Shown here: positions 20,476 through 30,908 of the stretch, one piece after another | How the letters are laid out: the number at the start of each line of letters is the position of its first letter | How positions within the stretch are numbered: position 1 is the first letter of the stretch | DNA from: Schizochytrium sp. TIO01 | Lineage: Eukaryota; Sar; Bigyra; Thraustochytrida; Thraustochytriidae | Length of the DNA stretch: 64,000 bases | Assembly (NCBI GenBank): GCA_004764695.1 | Contig: SMSO01000014.1 | Span: forward strand, 6,872,029 to 6,936,028 | Reading direction: 5' to 3' | Translations under genes and position numbers: made by a program | Notes under the pieces: model-generated | Databases searched by the model: none | Seen by the model: only the letters and a program-made list of their open reading frames with translations | What the model was told of the DNA's origin: nothing

Positions 20476-22470
20476 ATGGAGCGACGCTCCACAACCTTTG
20501 TTGATATGAAATTGCGTGTCGGTACAGAGCCAGAAGGCCCACGACAAACCCTTATTAGGAGGAAGAGTGGGTTCAAGAGTGAACAAGGCGTTGGATACAC
20601 TGCTCGACACGGCGAGGACATTTTTTACGATTGTGATCCTTGCACGACACGGGATACAACACAGCCATCGGAGACCGAGACAACCGAAGCCCTTCCACGT
20701 GGTGAACAAATAAACTCAGACCAATGTAAGCCTCCCAAGTTGCATTTGGAGACTCCGCGTCTGCATATGTTGACCACTGACCTCACTGCGAAACCTCTGT
20801 TCAGTGCCATGGCTTCGCCACGGGGAGTACGAAAGCGGATAAAATGGTTCCTCTTACAGCATGCGCCAGAGGATGTTGGGCGCACTGAAAGTCTTATCAA
20901 TGTATTACGGAGTGGTAAGATCTCTGAAGAACAGCTTTTTGACGAGCTTCGTCGTGAAGTCCGTGCCAAGGTGGAAACTACTACCGGGCGCTCACCCACC
21001 GCTGATGGCATTGTTGGAGGTATGGAGAGTCCTCAAAGTCCTGATGTAGATCCAGTAGCGCTGATTCTTAATGTAGATGAACTATCATTCATTGACCATG
21101 GAGATATACAAGAGGAGGAAGAAGATGACGAAGAGGAAAATCTTGGAAGAGGAGGCCGAACCAATGGTGTTGAGGGCAGTAATCGAAAGACTCTCTCCTC
21201 TCGTGGCAACAATGAGTCTTCTTCTGCAGGTCAGCTAATAACTCGAGGTACTCGATCAGATCGTCGACTTCGAGTTCGCATGTATGTGGAGGAATCAAAA
21301 GCTTCAAGTTTTGACGGGTATAGTGTTGATGATGACCCCCCTACTGCTACAAGCTCAAGTTCACAGGAAGACATTGTAAGCCGGGACAGCTTTCGCACGG
21401 CATTCTCGTTGGATGACGATGATGCTTATGTTGCTTGGGCATCCACTCAGGCAATGACATTCGACTCGCTGCAGGTACGATTTTCAGATTCTGTACTTAT
21501 TCTTCGGACGGAGCCTTCTGGGTTACCTCTGAGTCCTGAATCAGGAAGTTTACAGCCGCCCCATGTTTGCAAAGAGAGTTCGAATGTATCTGAAGTGCAG
21601 AACTTCATCGCCCCGCGTAGGCGTGGCAAAAAGAAACGTCGCATTCGGCGCTTGTCACTTGCGGAGAAGTTCGATCTGTACGACTGGCGTAATGATTTGA
21701 TGCCGGACAAGTTTGCGGATCGTCACAAGGAGCACCTTCGGGAAAGGCGCGAGGCGGCAGAGCTAGGTCTGCTAAGAAACGATTATAATAGTCGTAATGT
21801 AGTTAAAGACAAGAACGAAGGATTTGAATCTGAGAGTGCCGCCATATTAGATGCATATGGTATACAAGACTCCCAGATGTCTCCTCAATCTCCAGGCTCA
21901 AAGTCGGCCTTCACTTCACCTGTTATATCTTCCAAGCGCGCACCTACTGGACGTGGACTTGGCTCAAGCTCCGCAAAGCTGTCTTCGACATCCTTTGGCT
22001 TTGCGATACGAAGTGCAGCTACGCCATCTTACGCTACATCGAAGCAACGTCAGCGTCATGACGCTGAGTATAGTCAGACTACGGTGTCTGCAGAACCGCG
22101 ATCTGAGGCAAACTTTGACGAAGATATGTATGAGAGCACTCCCATCAAAAGGAGTGATGCTATCACAGCAATTGTACCGTCTTTGTCAATGGGCTCAGTC
22201 AAGTTCAGTCCGAACTTCATGCTGTCCAGTAAATTTGCGGTGGCCTCTAGCTCTGAAGCGCCAGCTGATTCTAAAGATCCGCGTCAGTCTTTGCCAGTAA
22301 AGCCAGAGAGACGTTCGTGGAATATCTTTCGTACTCCGCGACCGACGTTCAGCATTTCGAGAGGCACGCGAAATCTTCCACGGGTATCATCTAAAGGGCA
22401 CACTATATCTCGTTCAAGTCAAGAGGAAGAATCCGACTCCAATTCAGGTCACACTTACGTTGTTGTCTAA
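20476..22470 (+). CDS. unrecognised 664-aa protein with helical APE/LF motif
   Basis: 664 aa from the first in-frame ATG; the frame opens nine codons earlier through TTG. Most of the protein is polar, Ser- and acid-rich. One compact helical segment at about 115-163 stands out: KRIKWFLLQHAPEDVGR, then SEEQLFDELRREV. It resembles the short motif [YH][NA]PE...V....L....G.EE.LF..L that I recall as common in proteins of oomycetes and other protists, whose role is unknown. A second conserved-looking block lies about 380-450 (RRRGKKKRRIRRLSLAEKF, LYDWRNDLMPDKFADRH). No membrane segment or signal peptide. AATAAA follows the stop within about 10 bases. Clearly coding (long, consistent frame); function unknown. 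Confidence 0.8.
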   Translation: MERRSTTFVDMKLRVGTEPEGPRQTLIRRKSGFKSEQGVGYTARHGEDIFYDCDPCTTRDTTQPSETETTEALPRGEQINSDQCKPPKLHLETPRLHMLTTDLTAKPLFSAMASPRGVRKRIKWFLLQHAPEDVGRTESLINVLRSGKISEEQLFDELRREVRAKVETTTGRSPTADGIVGGMESPQSPDVDPVALILNVDELSFIDHGDIQEEEEDDEEENLGRGGRTNGVEGSNRKTLSSRGNNESSSAGQLITRGTRSDRRLRVRMYVEESKASSFDGYSVDDDPPTATSSSSQEDIVSRDSFRTAFSLDDDDAYVAWASTQAMTFDSLQVRFSDSVLILRTEPSGLPLSPESGSLQPPHVCKESSNVSEVQNFIAPRRRGKKKRRIRRLSLAEKFDLYDWRNDLMPDKFADRHKEHLRERREAAELGLLRNDYNSRNVVKDKNEGFESESAAILDAYGIQDSQMSPQSPGSKSAFTSPVISSKRAPTGRGLGSSSAKLSSTSFGFAIRSAATPSYATSKQRQRHDAEYSQTTVSAEPRSEANFDEDMYESTPIKRSDAITAIVPSLSMGSVKFSPNFMLSSKFAVASSSEAPADSKDPRQSLPVKPERRSWNIFRTPRPTFSISRGTRNLPRVSSKGHTISRSSQEEESDSNSGHTYVVV

Positions 22471-24087
22471 AAAGAGCAAATAAAATAGCACTGATACTCT
22501 TATTACTCGAAAGAGTGATACTGTGTACAAAGGAGTGCATCAGCATGCCACGAGTCTACAAATTTTGGCTTTCCGCAACCTTTTGCTTTGTTGTGTGAAG
22601 CAAAGCTTTACCTTTGTAAAAATAAGGAAATCATTATTTTTTTAATTTTAAGAAATAAATCACCACGAAGATTTACAGTAAACTTCAAATGTAGAGTCAT
22701 TTTGTGCACAGCGTCAATCTATAATTTTGGATGAATAATTTCTTCATCTGAACTAGTCGTGATTGCCTTGTCTTTACGCCGCGCTCAATGAATAATTTGG
22801 CCCTACTGTCTTTATTTATATCCGGGCTTTAAAATGACAAGGGTCCAAGAGCGCTGTATAGAAACCATTTTTACCGAGGTGATGGTTCATCAATAAGAGT
22901 GATCAATACAGCGTACATATTCATCAATATTTGTTATTCTGTAGCAGAAAAGACGAGACGTTACAGTCTCTTGAGTGAATATACTCGTTAATCTGTAGAT
23001 GATGCTTTGTATGGTCTAATGTAGCCAATCATGGTGCGCTACCTTTCCATCCACGGAAATGATTTAAGAATTGTCTTTAAGTCTTAGCCCCACTTTGTCA
23101 CCATAGAAAATGCAGGTTTTGCACATTTTACAAGTTAATCTTTAAGTGCTAAATAGCTAAGTAAGCCATCCCTATATGTTGAATTCGTTCATGCTGCATG
23201 CCGTGTAGTCATGCATGGGTTGATTCACTGATTCACCTCGTCAAGAGCCATTACACTGTACGCATTGTCATTTCGCTCGCCTTGCATCACAAACAATTCA
23301 ATATGTCTTAAGCAAACAATGCATGAATTTGCAATTGAGCCTGGGACTTCTTTATTGCAAATTGAGAAAATGGATGGAGGCAAGCCAGTAAAGAGCAGGA
23401 AATCTTTTGCATTGCACTCATTATATTGCTTCACAGAATACCACTGTTTGGCATTTGTCATTCATTCATACCTTGAAGGACTTCTGCAGACGTGCTTTCT
23501 TAAGCTCCTTCGTCTTAGTCTTACATCCTTTCCTCGCTCCAACTACCTTACCTTCCTACTCCCATTAGTCGGTCTTAGGCCTAGTACATAGGTAGCTGCT
23601 TAGGAAACTATTTAGTTGCGTTAATTCAACTACCGTTCATTAGTTAGTTTACTAGTAGTTTATCCCCATAATCTCCGCCTCAATCGTGATACATGGTGTT
23701 ACTGTAAGAAGTAGTATTGTAGTTACTAGTAGTAGTTACTAGAGGTTTTTGCGGCTAATAATCGCTGATGTTCTTGTCGCCGTTCTTTTTGTTCTAGTTT
23801 CCCATTTCAAGCACCACTGCTAGCTTTCCCAGTAGCTGGTGACTGCTATAAGAGACGCTAGCCCTCCTTAGTGCCTTCATTGCATTTTGTTCGCACCTAC
23901 TACTATTAGCAGCAACACTAGTTGTAGTAGTAGTAGTATTAGTACATCATTTATTTATTTTTAATTTTTTAAAAGAAAAGTGAACTTCAATTGGTGTATA
24001 AGTGGGTGAACAGTACTAAACAATGAACATGAATAATTAATTATCCCTAAGTAGTGCTAGCATTTCTCTATCATTAAAAAATTAATA

Positions 24088-24170
24088 AGAATGAGTGAAT
24101 GAATGAATGAATGAGTGAGTGAATGAGTGAATGAATGAATAAATGAATGAATGAATGAATAAATGAGTGA
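24088..24170. repeat. (GAAT/GAGT)n microsatellite
   Basis: About 80 bases of tandem tetranucleotides GAAT, GAGT and AAAT in mixed order. Confidence 0.92.
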
Positions 24171-24354
24171 TGTTGCTGCTTCGTGCTAGTTGTTTCCTCC
24201 TAATGTTTTCAGTAGTTGTCTTTAGATCTGCTGCATTGCCTGCTTTGCCAACCTTAGGCTTTCTTTCTGCTTTCGCTCTGCCTTTCTCACATTCTGCCTC
24301 CCAGTCAAACCTGCGGAGAGCGTGTATCCGAGAGACATCGGCATCGATCGATTG

Positions 24355-24384
24355 ATCGAGAGATAGAGATAGAGAGAGAGAGAG
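24355..24384. repeat. AG-rich dinucleotide repeat
   Basis: GAGAGATAGAGATAGAGAGAGAGAG, about 120 bases upstream of the S18 start; it may lie in the 5' UTR or promoter. Confidence 0.8.
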
Positions 24385-24505
24385 CTAGTTAGAGCTCTCC
24401 TTCTCCTACTCCTACTTCTTCCCTTTGCGGTTGGTCTCCGTTCTCTGTGCTACTACTTTGGCATTGGCTTTTCTTGCCTGTCTGTGGTTTCTCAACTTCT
24501 GCACG

Positions 24506-25477
24506 ATGGCCTCCTCCCTTCGCTTCGCCTTGTCTAACCTGGCACCCCGCTCTTCTGTCTCTTCATTGGGATCTCTGTCTCGCCCTGCTTCTCTGAGCTC
24601 TGTCAGTGCCCTGCGCTCCTCTCCTCTCGTGGCCCTTCGCGCATCCGCTTCTTCTCGCTCTCCTCTCTCTGCTGTGTCCTCTTTCCGCGCCTTCTCCTCT
24701 TCATCTGGTTCTGGCGACAAGGATGACAGCTCTGTCTCTGAGGAAGACCTTCTCAACTCTTTCTCCGGAAAGCTCGCCCGTCGCGGCTTCGTTCCCGTCG
24801 ATGAGGCTCGCGTGAGAGAGGTCATGGGCAAGCCCCCAATTTCGGGCTCTTCTGCATCTGCTGACGGCTCTGGTTCTGCTGCGTCGTCTCCTGAGTCGCC
24901 CTCCTCTGCATCTTCTGCGTCCTCCGCAGCTGCTGGTGATGAGGATGCTCTTGGCGATAGCCGTGGCTCTTCTGGTGGTGTGAACCCTCTGACCGCCTCA
25001 TCTCGGCCGGACAACCGTCCTCTGAGCACTTCTCCTGAGGTGAAGCAGCTCTTCGTGGAGCGTCTGCGCCGTAACCAGTTCCGTCCTGGCCAGTCCTTTG
25101 ACCCCATGACCTTTATCGATGCCAGCGAGAACTTGCGCGGCATCAACGAGAACGCGCGCGCTGGTTCTGGCCCTCGCCGGACTCCTCGCCCTGCCCGCCT
25201 TGAGCGCACAGGTCAGGAGATCCACTTCACCAACCTCTGGTTCCTGAGCAGATTCATGAGCCCCATGGGCAAGATCCTTCCGCGCTACAAGACCGGTCTT
25301 TCCAAGAAGAAGCAGCGTCGCGTTGGTCAGATGATTCGCCGCGCGCGCCAGATGGGCCTTCTGTCATATTTTCACCGCTATGTGCCTGGCATTCTTGAGC
25401 GCACGGAGGGAGAAGCAGAACCCTCTGGACTCGCACCGCCTCGCCCTACCGGCACGGGACGTCAGCAGCGCAAATAA
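24506..25477 (+). CDS. MRPS18: mitochondrial small-subunit ribosomal protein bS18m
   Basis: 323 aa from the ATG in GCACGATGGCC. Residues 1-65 are Ser/Arg/Leu/Ala-rich with no acidic residue, a textbook mitochondrial presequence, probably cut near RAF/SSSS. A long Ser/Ala/Gly linker follows. The S18 domain is at about 237-295: HFTNLWFLSRFMSPMGKILP, then RYKTGLSKKKQRRVGQMIRRARQMGLLSYFHRY, which matches bacterial S18 (LRRFI...GKI..RR.TGL..K.QR....I.RAR..GLLP). S18 binds 16S-like rRNA at the platform of the small subunit. The protein is some four times longer than bacterial S18 through its N-terminal extension, as often in mitoribosomes. Codon use is C/G-ending, which suggests strong expression. 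The stop overlaps an AATAAA. Confidence 0.93.
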   Translation: MASSLRFALSNLAPRSSVSSLGSLSRPASLSSVSALRSSPLVALRASASSRSPLSAVSSFRAFSSSSGSGDKDDSSVSEEDLLNSFSGKLARRGFVPVDEARVREVMGKPPISGSSASADGSGSAASSPESPSSASSASSAAAGDEDALGDSRGSSGGVNPLTASSRPDNRPLSTSPEVKQLFVERLRRNQFRPGQSFDPMTFIDASENLRGINENARAGSGPRRTPRPARLERTGQEIHFTNLWFLSRFMSPMGKILPRYKTGLSKKKQRRVGQMIRRARQMGLLSYFHRYVPGILERTEGEAEPSGLAPPRPTGTGRQQRK

Positions 25478-26927
25478 ATGACCAACAGAGATTGCTGAGT
25501 GCAAATATGGGCAAGGAGGTCAATGTAAAGAGACAAGAATAGGTGGATGGATGGATCATTAAACGAATCAATGAATCGTCAGTAGTTGAAGTCAAGTAGA
25601 GAAGACTCCTTGCTTTATCTTCATCTTCGGATTCATGATTATAATTTTCTTCGCCCCCCTGTTCTCCTCTGACATCGTTTCCTTTTCTTTCTACAAACAC
25701 TTCGACAACCTTTCACTTTGCCTTCTGTGATATGATATGATCAATCAAACTGCCTCAACGAGTGGGCGAACCGGAGTCTACAACATATATTTAGACCATC
25801 TTTGTTTCTTCATTATAAGAAGAAAAGTGAATCAAGCGCACCAATGTGCTTGTATGAGTACCGCAAATAAATGTGGTGGTGCACATGCATGGCTGGTGTG
25901 CGTTATTGCAAGCTTTCAAAGGAGCTAAGTATTCGTGAGGGCAGAAAACCCGTTGTGTAAATTATGAGATTGCTCATCACATTACCGGCTCTAGCAGGTA
26001 CGCGTATCATCTCATAATTGCTCGCTCATTTGCTTGCTTGGTCACTCACTCTTAACTAGGATGGTCTCGCCCTCGAACTTATACCAGTCAGTCACTCATG
26101 AACTAGTTAGTTGCTTCAGTCCTCTCACGCACTCACAGACTATGTGCTCTCAAACTAGTCATTCATCCACTCACAAACGTTCTCTCGCTCGCAATAGCCA
26201 CGTGTGGTGGGTAGGCGAGCAAACAAGGGAAGGAGTGAGTGAGTGAGTGGGTTTCTCTTTCCGCAACAACCCCCCTCTCAACAACTTCTTTTTCTTCGCG
26301 CTCCACGCGTCATCCGGTGCCGCGGTGAATATTGCTGCGGCTTCAGCTATTACGACTGCTACTGCTGCTGCTGCTTCTACTGATGCTGCCATACCTTCAA
26401 AACATGCATAGATATGCCAGCACATGATGCTGGTCTCGACTTTATAATCATAAAAGAAAAAAAATTAAACTTTTAGAACAACAACCAGCACGAATCTCCT
26501 TCGTAAATGATGATGTTTATCATTAAATCTACTCTTGTCTTAAACCACTACAAGCTATTGAAAAAACACTATTATTGTATTGTGGCTTGGCAACCTTTTA
26601 CCTCTAGTGGGTTTCGTTAGAATTGATAATCCTACCAGCTCCTGCACCATTTGACAATTAAGTATCATTCCATATACTCATATCCAGCTCTCAGAGCTTG
26701 ATTATCGATCAGATTAAACTCCCTGAATCATGAACGCCTCACCACAAGGTTCTTAGGAAGCTTTGCTTAGTTCATTAGCTTAAGTTAGTAATGGAGTCCT
26801 ATATTATTAGCTAGATCGGTAGAGAGAACATCAGAACCATTTACACAGATTCATGAACGTCATATTGCAGTAGTCCCTTGGTCTGCATTGATACCCGAGT
26901 CCAAACGGGTGCCAAGGTTACCTACTC
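25478..26927. other. spacer
   Basis: AT-rich with short GAGT runs (about 26231-26250) and scattered CTG units (about 26357-26380). No gene seen on either strand. Confidence 0.5.
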
Positions 26928-28145
26928 ATGAGCGACCTCCCCTTCCTCTGGGGTGCTCGCCAGAACGCGCTCACACCAGAAGAATTGGGCTTCGGCTCTA
27001 ACCAATCTGCCGCCGCAAGAGCTGCTACCCATGCTACAGCAGTCCAAGCAGCCCAAGCAACCCAAGCAGCTCAGGCAGCTCAGGCAGCACAGACAGCAGC
27101 TCACCTCCCGCGAGACCTTGTTCCTGAAAATGTCACGAGTCCTGAGCCAGAAAGAGTTTCCTCCACTATCCAGGTACCAATTGCGAATGAATCTGCAAAG
27201 TCGGAACGCACGTCTTTACCGCCAACATCGGCACTAGTGGAACCAAAGATCACGGCTGAAACAACACAATCAGAAAGAAATGCAACTCTTTCGACTCCCC
27301 GTTTGGCTTCTTCAGTCTCTGCTGCGTCTAAGAGCGCAAGCGGTTGCTGGAATGGGGAACTCATAGTAGCATCGCGATTGCACTTTAACGAGGCACAGAA
27401 GGAAGACATCGACATCAATAAGCTTGGAGCTTTTCTCAGAAGTGCACTGTCAATTTCCAATGATGTGGTGATCGCAGTAGGCGCTTCTCAGGAAACCATC
27501 GTGAAGCTTCAGCAGCTTGTCACGGCTGTGCAAAAGACGTGCCAAAGCTCTACAGCACAAGTCCACATCCTTCCTGTCTCTCCCTGGGGCAAATTTATTC
27601 CTGCTTTGAATGCGCTGGTCAGCTTTGCAGCCAATCATAACTTCAAGTATATCTGCTTTCAATCGTTGGAGGTGACTGTTGCACCAGAAGTCGTGCGTTG
27701 CTTAACTGCTCAGTTCGAGCTTGGGGACACCTTGGTAGCTGGAGCAGCGTTTCCGAAGGATCACTTATTCGAGCCTGGTTGGCGGGTCCTCAATGGACGC
27801 ACCTCTCCATGGAATACACTTGCCGTATGGAGTTTGAACAAACTAGCACTCACAGGTTTTAGCCTTGTCGCGGAGGGTCTTCCTATGGAAGGTATCCCAG
27901 CAGGCGTAGAAGAGGTCTCCACTATATCCATTTTGCAGCGTATTCTGCCTCGTCAAGCCAAGGCTAAATTGATTCTTCATCCTTCTTTCTTGCGATCCAA
28001 CTCGTGGAATACTGAGTTCTCAGACCATGCGCGCCAGGAGTGGCACCGCAAAAAGATGCAGTCCAAAATTGACCGCCCTGCTGCTCAACTCGATGCTCTG
28101 GGTATTGATCCAGGTATTGTTCAGCACATTTCGATTGAACCATAA
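26928..28145 (+). CDS. unrecognised protein, possibly GT-A-type glycosyltransferase fold
   Basis: 405 aa. Residues 1-140 are low complexity; 36-62 is a run of Ala/Gln units (TQAAQAAQAAQ) coded by imperfect 9-base DNA repeats. Residues about 140-405 look like one compact domain: GELIVASRLHF, then a helix and VVIAVGAS (beta strand), VHILPVSPWGKFIPALNALV, YICFQSLEVTV, GDTLVAGAAF, and a Trp-rich part with SPWNTLAVWSLNKLALTGF. The spacing of strands, an ALNALV helix after the second strand and a central LEVT where a DxD would lie recall GT-A glycosyltransferases, but no DxD is present at that point. I therefore call it GT-A-like only tentatively. No signal peptide or membrane segment. Sure as a gene. 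Confidence 0.75.
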   Translation: MSDLPFLWGARQNALTPEELGFGSNQSAAARAATHATAVQAAQATQAAQAAQAAQTAAHLPRDLVPENVTSPEPERVSSTIQVPIANESAKSERTSLPPTSALVEPKITAETTQSERNATLSTPRLASSVSAASKSASGCWNGELIVASRLHFNEAQKEDIDINKLGAFLRSALSISNDVVIAVGASQETIVKLQQLVTAVQKTCQSSTAQVHILPVSPWGKFIPALNALVSFAANHNFKYICFQSLEVTVAPEVVRCLTAQFELGDTLVAGAAFPKDHLFEPGWRVLNGRTSPWNTLAVWSLNKLALTGFSLVAEGLPMEGIPAGVEEVSTISILQRILPRQAKAKLILHPSFLRSNSWNTEFSDHARQEWHRKKMQSKIDRPAAQLDALGIDPGIVQHISIEP

Positions 28146-28595
28146 GTTGACCCACCCAGCACATATGCTGACCAAACTTCACTTTGCGTCCTCATTCTCC
28201 CGAAACGAAGAATAAAATTAAGAAATCTTCGCCTCATCCATCCAATAATAAAGGTCATTTTAATTCCTCCACTCCCTTTCCTTTCTTTTGTAGCAGTAAC
28301 CGTGTTTATTCTTTCTTGAGCTCATTGTGCCACCACTGCTAAAATGAGGTTTCACCTTAATCCTATTTCATATGTTGTCAGGGTATTCAATTCATTGCGT
28401 TAACTTTAATCAAGGTTAAAACCTTCAGTGACAAATGCAATAATCCATTTTTCATTTTGAGGAGATTCAAATCGGCGTATAATCATTAATCATTTTGTTC
28501 TATATAAATAAGAAAGCACCACCCTACTTGTACATGTCCTTAGCCTTTACCACGAGAAAGATTTAGCCAGCGACCCTAGTCATTAGCACTGGTCG
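28146..28595. other. convergent 3' spacer
   Basis: 450 bases between two convergent stops. AATAAA-type signals near 28211 and 28245 suit the plus-strand gene. Nothing else seen. Confidence 0.45.
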
Positions 28596-30908
28596 TTAAT
28601 CGAAAATATTGATTGTGAGCTTCTTTCCACCACGGCGTAATTTAGACACACCAGCGTTCTCACTTTGAGCACCTAATCCTTCCGAAGGGGGCGGCGATTT
28701 GGCACATTCTGCAATGATGGAGGGTGTTTCTTTAATTGCTTTCTTCGCTCGACGGGGAGGAAGCTTCAAGATAACTTCATCTTCATCGGCACCACCATCT
28801 CCACCGTCCTCCTCAACAGAAGTGAACTCTATATTGTTGAGCGCATCCTCACTTGCCTTTGCAAACTGGAGGCGTTGGTGGGACTTAGCCTGAAGCTCAG
28901 ATATATCCCTGATTGCTTTGAGGTCAATCACGAGAGCGGTTGTGTTGTCATTGCTACGACCGTTAATAGCAGCCGCGACCAAAGTGTCCGCAGCTTGCTG
29001 AGGAGAGGTTGCCAGCTTTACGACACTAGACGCATTGACATTGTTGATGAAGTCCCACAGACCATCAGTGCCAAGAACGATGGCACGATCATGCTGATCG
29101 AACTTCCGATGTATAACCTCAGGTTTTGAAATCACATACTTTTTCAGCGCACGGTCTCCAATCGCGCGCGACATGCAAAGAATCCCTTCAACGCGATTGT
29201 CTTGAGATAGCCTTCCTCCAGCCGCCTCAATACGTGCTTTCTCGGTAGGGTTATTAGGTTTATGGTCATTCGTAAGTTGGATTGCTTCCAACCTATCCTG
29301 ACAAACCAAAACCGCGCGAGAGTCACCCAAATTAGCAATATAACACTCCGTCGACGTAATAATTGCAGCAACAGCAGTTGAGCCCACATAATCTCGGCCT
29401 GCGAGCTGGTTAGGTAAAGTACGCACTTCCTCGTCCGTCTGTAAAAAGGCCCTTTCAAGACATTCCACGGATTTCTCAATACCATATTCCTTTAGTAAGA
29501 TAGCCAAGTTTTTGTAAAGATTTGATGCACAGAAACTTGCAACACTATTTCCACCATGTCCATCAAAAACTGCAAAAAATGAAGCATATGGTTCTGTCAG
29601 CAAACCTCCTACCACGCAGAAGCGATCTTCCATATCTGCTCGGGGTCCTTGATTAGCACATACTCCAAAGGGGAAAAGGGACAAATCAGCATCTTTCTCA
29701 ATCCCAAATTTGTGTGAATTAGTTCTGGGCATTACCAATGCAGCAACGAGCTGACGTGCATCTTCCATAGGAAGATCGAGTGATTTAAGACGCTTAAGTC
29801 TTCTTCGGCATGTCGCCTTGGCAGAATCTTCATTCTCATTATCTTGGGAAATGACGGAATTTTGGAATACAAGGCCTCTTTCACCTTGAATGGACTGCAC
29901 AGGAGGGTTTTTGATAACAAACATATCGAACTGGGAAGGGCGTGTTGACGGCACTGACGAAAACGGATTATGTTTTTCTTCAGTTCCACGTGTACTTGAT
30001 GTGCTCATTCCATTTGAGAAAGGGTTTGGTGATTTAGAAAGAACGCTGCTAGCGTTTCCATCACATTGCGTTGCTTTCATACTATTACACGCTGCAAAAG
30101 GATTTGTAGACTCCTTAGCACTACCTTCTTCGTTCTTGATTGAAAAGGCCATGGCGCTCGAAAAGGGATTATTCTTTGTGGTAGACATGTTGTTTGCTGG
30201 AAAAGATTGACTTTCTTGGCATCTTCCTGGCCACACATCATATTTGCCCTCGTTCTGACTGTAGCTGCTATTCTTATCACCAAATTTGCAAACTTCATTA
30301 CTCAGGTCGCTACCCTTTTCACCACCATTTAGACTCGGATTGGAAGTATGTATGGCATTGCTATTGTTAGAATTGTTCGCCTCAAAGCTAGCAGTTGCGG
30401 ACGCGACCTTTTCCTTGAGGCCTGCACTTGCATTCGAAAAGGGATTTATATGTGAACTGGCGGCCAGAACACTCGGAGCTACATTAAGTGACACCATGTG
30501 GCTAGAGAGCCTACCAGCATCAAGCGATAAGCGCGCGCCATTGAACCGACGATATAATGATCCTGTGCTGCGCCTTTCTTTATGCAATGGTGTTGGGGTT
30601 GTTGAGGCCGAAGAAGAGGAGGAGAGCGAGAGTGACGAGGTTGCCCAGTCCTTGGAACTGGGCATACTTCCAACATCCCAAGCTGAGTCTACTTCATCTA
30701 ATACATGGTCTGCACTCCGCTTCGTCGACAAAGGCAAAAACCGTGGTGAATCTGTCACCATACTGCTGTGCCCCGAAGGCTGACTGTTACTTTTCCACCA
30801 TGATCCATCCTCGTTTAAATTGAAAGACCATGACTTTGGTGAACGTTCGACGTCATTTAACTCCCCACCTGTAGAGCGGGGCGATGATGAAGACGAGTTC
30901 ATACGCAT
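28596..30908 (-). CDS. PP2C-type Ser/Thr phosphatase with five NPF motifs
   Basis: 770 aa from the first in-frame ATG. The frame stays open to 31097 through GTG, and that extra stretch looks coding, so the true start may be upstream through a short intron (see findings). The C-terminal half is a complete PP2C/PPM domain, about 410-690. It has RADMED at 423-428, FDGHGG at about 448-453, GSTAV, NLGDSRAV, NDHKP, SRAIGD, GTDGLWD and NDNTT, which supply the Asp residues that bind the two catalytic metals. The N-terminal 400 residues are disordered and Ser/Asn-rich, with NPF at about 155, 247, 269, 295 and 314 (DNA 29961-30446). NPF is the core ligand of EH domains in endocytic proteins such as Eps15 and EHD. 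A role in membrane traffic is inferred from this. The extreme C-terminus is basic. Confidence 0.93.
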   Translation of the reverse strand: MRMNSSSSSPRSTGGELNDVERSPKSWSFNLNEDGSWWKSNSQPSGHSSMVTDSPRFLPLSTKRSADHVLDEVDSAWDVGSMPSSKDWATSSLSLSSSSSASTTPTPLHKERRSTGSLYRRFNGARLSLDAGRLSSHMVSLNVAPSVLAASSHINPFSNASAGLKEKVASATASFEANNSNNSNAIHTSNPSLNGGEKGSDLSNEVCKFGDKNSSYSQNEGKYDVWPGRCQESQSFPANNMSTTKNNPFSSAMAFSIKNEEGSAKESTNPFAACNSMKATQCDGNASSVLSKSPNPFSNGMSTSSTRGTEEKHNPFSSVPSTRPSQFDMFVIKNPPVQSIQGERGLVFQNSVISQDNENEDSAKATCRRRLKRLKSLDLPMEDARQLVAALVMPRTNSHKFGIEKDADLSLFPFGVCANQGPRADMEDRFCVVGGLLTEPYASFFAVFDGHGGNSVASFCASNLYKNLAILLKEYGIEKSVECLERAFLQTDEEVRTLPNQLAGRDYVGSTAVAAIITSTECYIANLGDSRAVLVCQDRLEAIQLTNDHKPNNPTEKARIEAAGGRLSQDNRVEGILCMSRAIGDRALKKYVISKPEVIHRKFDQHDRAIVLGTDGLWDFINNVNASSVVKLATSPQQAADTLVAAAINGRSNDNTTALVIDLKAIRDISELQAKSHQRLQFAKASEDALNNIEFTSVEEDGGDGGADEDEVILKLPPRRAKKAIKETPSIIAECAKSPPPSEGLGAQSENAGVSKLRRGGKKLTINIFD

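Larger units (their letters stand above)
22471..24505. other. 2-kb spacer rich in simple repeats
   Basis: AT-rich. Holds a GTA run (about 23921-23940), a long GAAT/GAGT repeat (24088-24170) and an AG-rich run (24355-24384) just before the mitochondrial S18 gene. The S18 frame is open from 24425 through TTG but only becomes a credible protein at the ATG at 24506. Confidence 0.5.

Noticed and set aside
20065-20709. 214-codon minus-strand open frame
   Set aside because: TTG-like or weak start, Leu/Cys-rich without domains, and its upstream part lies antisense to the 664-aa gene; best seen as a shadow.
24412-25209. 265-codon minus-strand frame
   Set aside because: Antisense to bS18m, whose codons lack the triplets that would give stops on the other strand; Glu/Arg-rich shadow.
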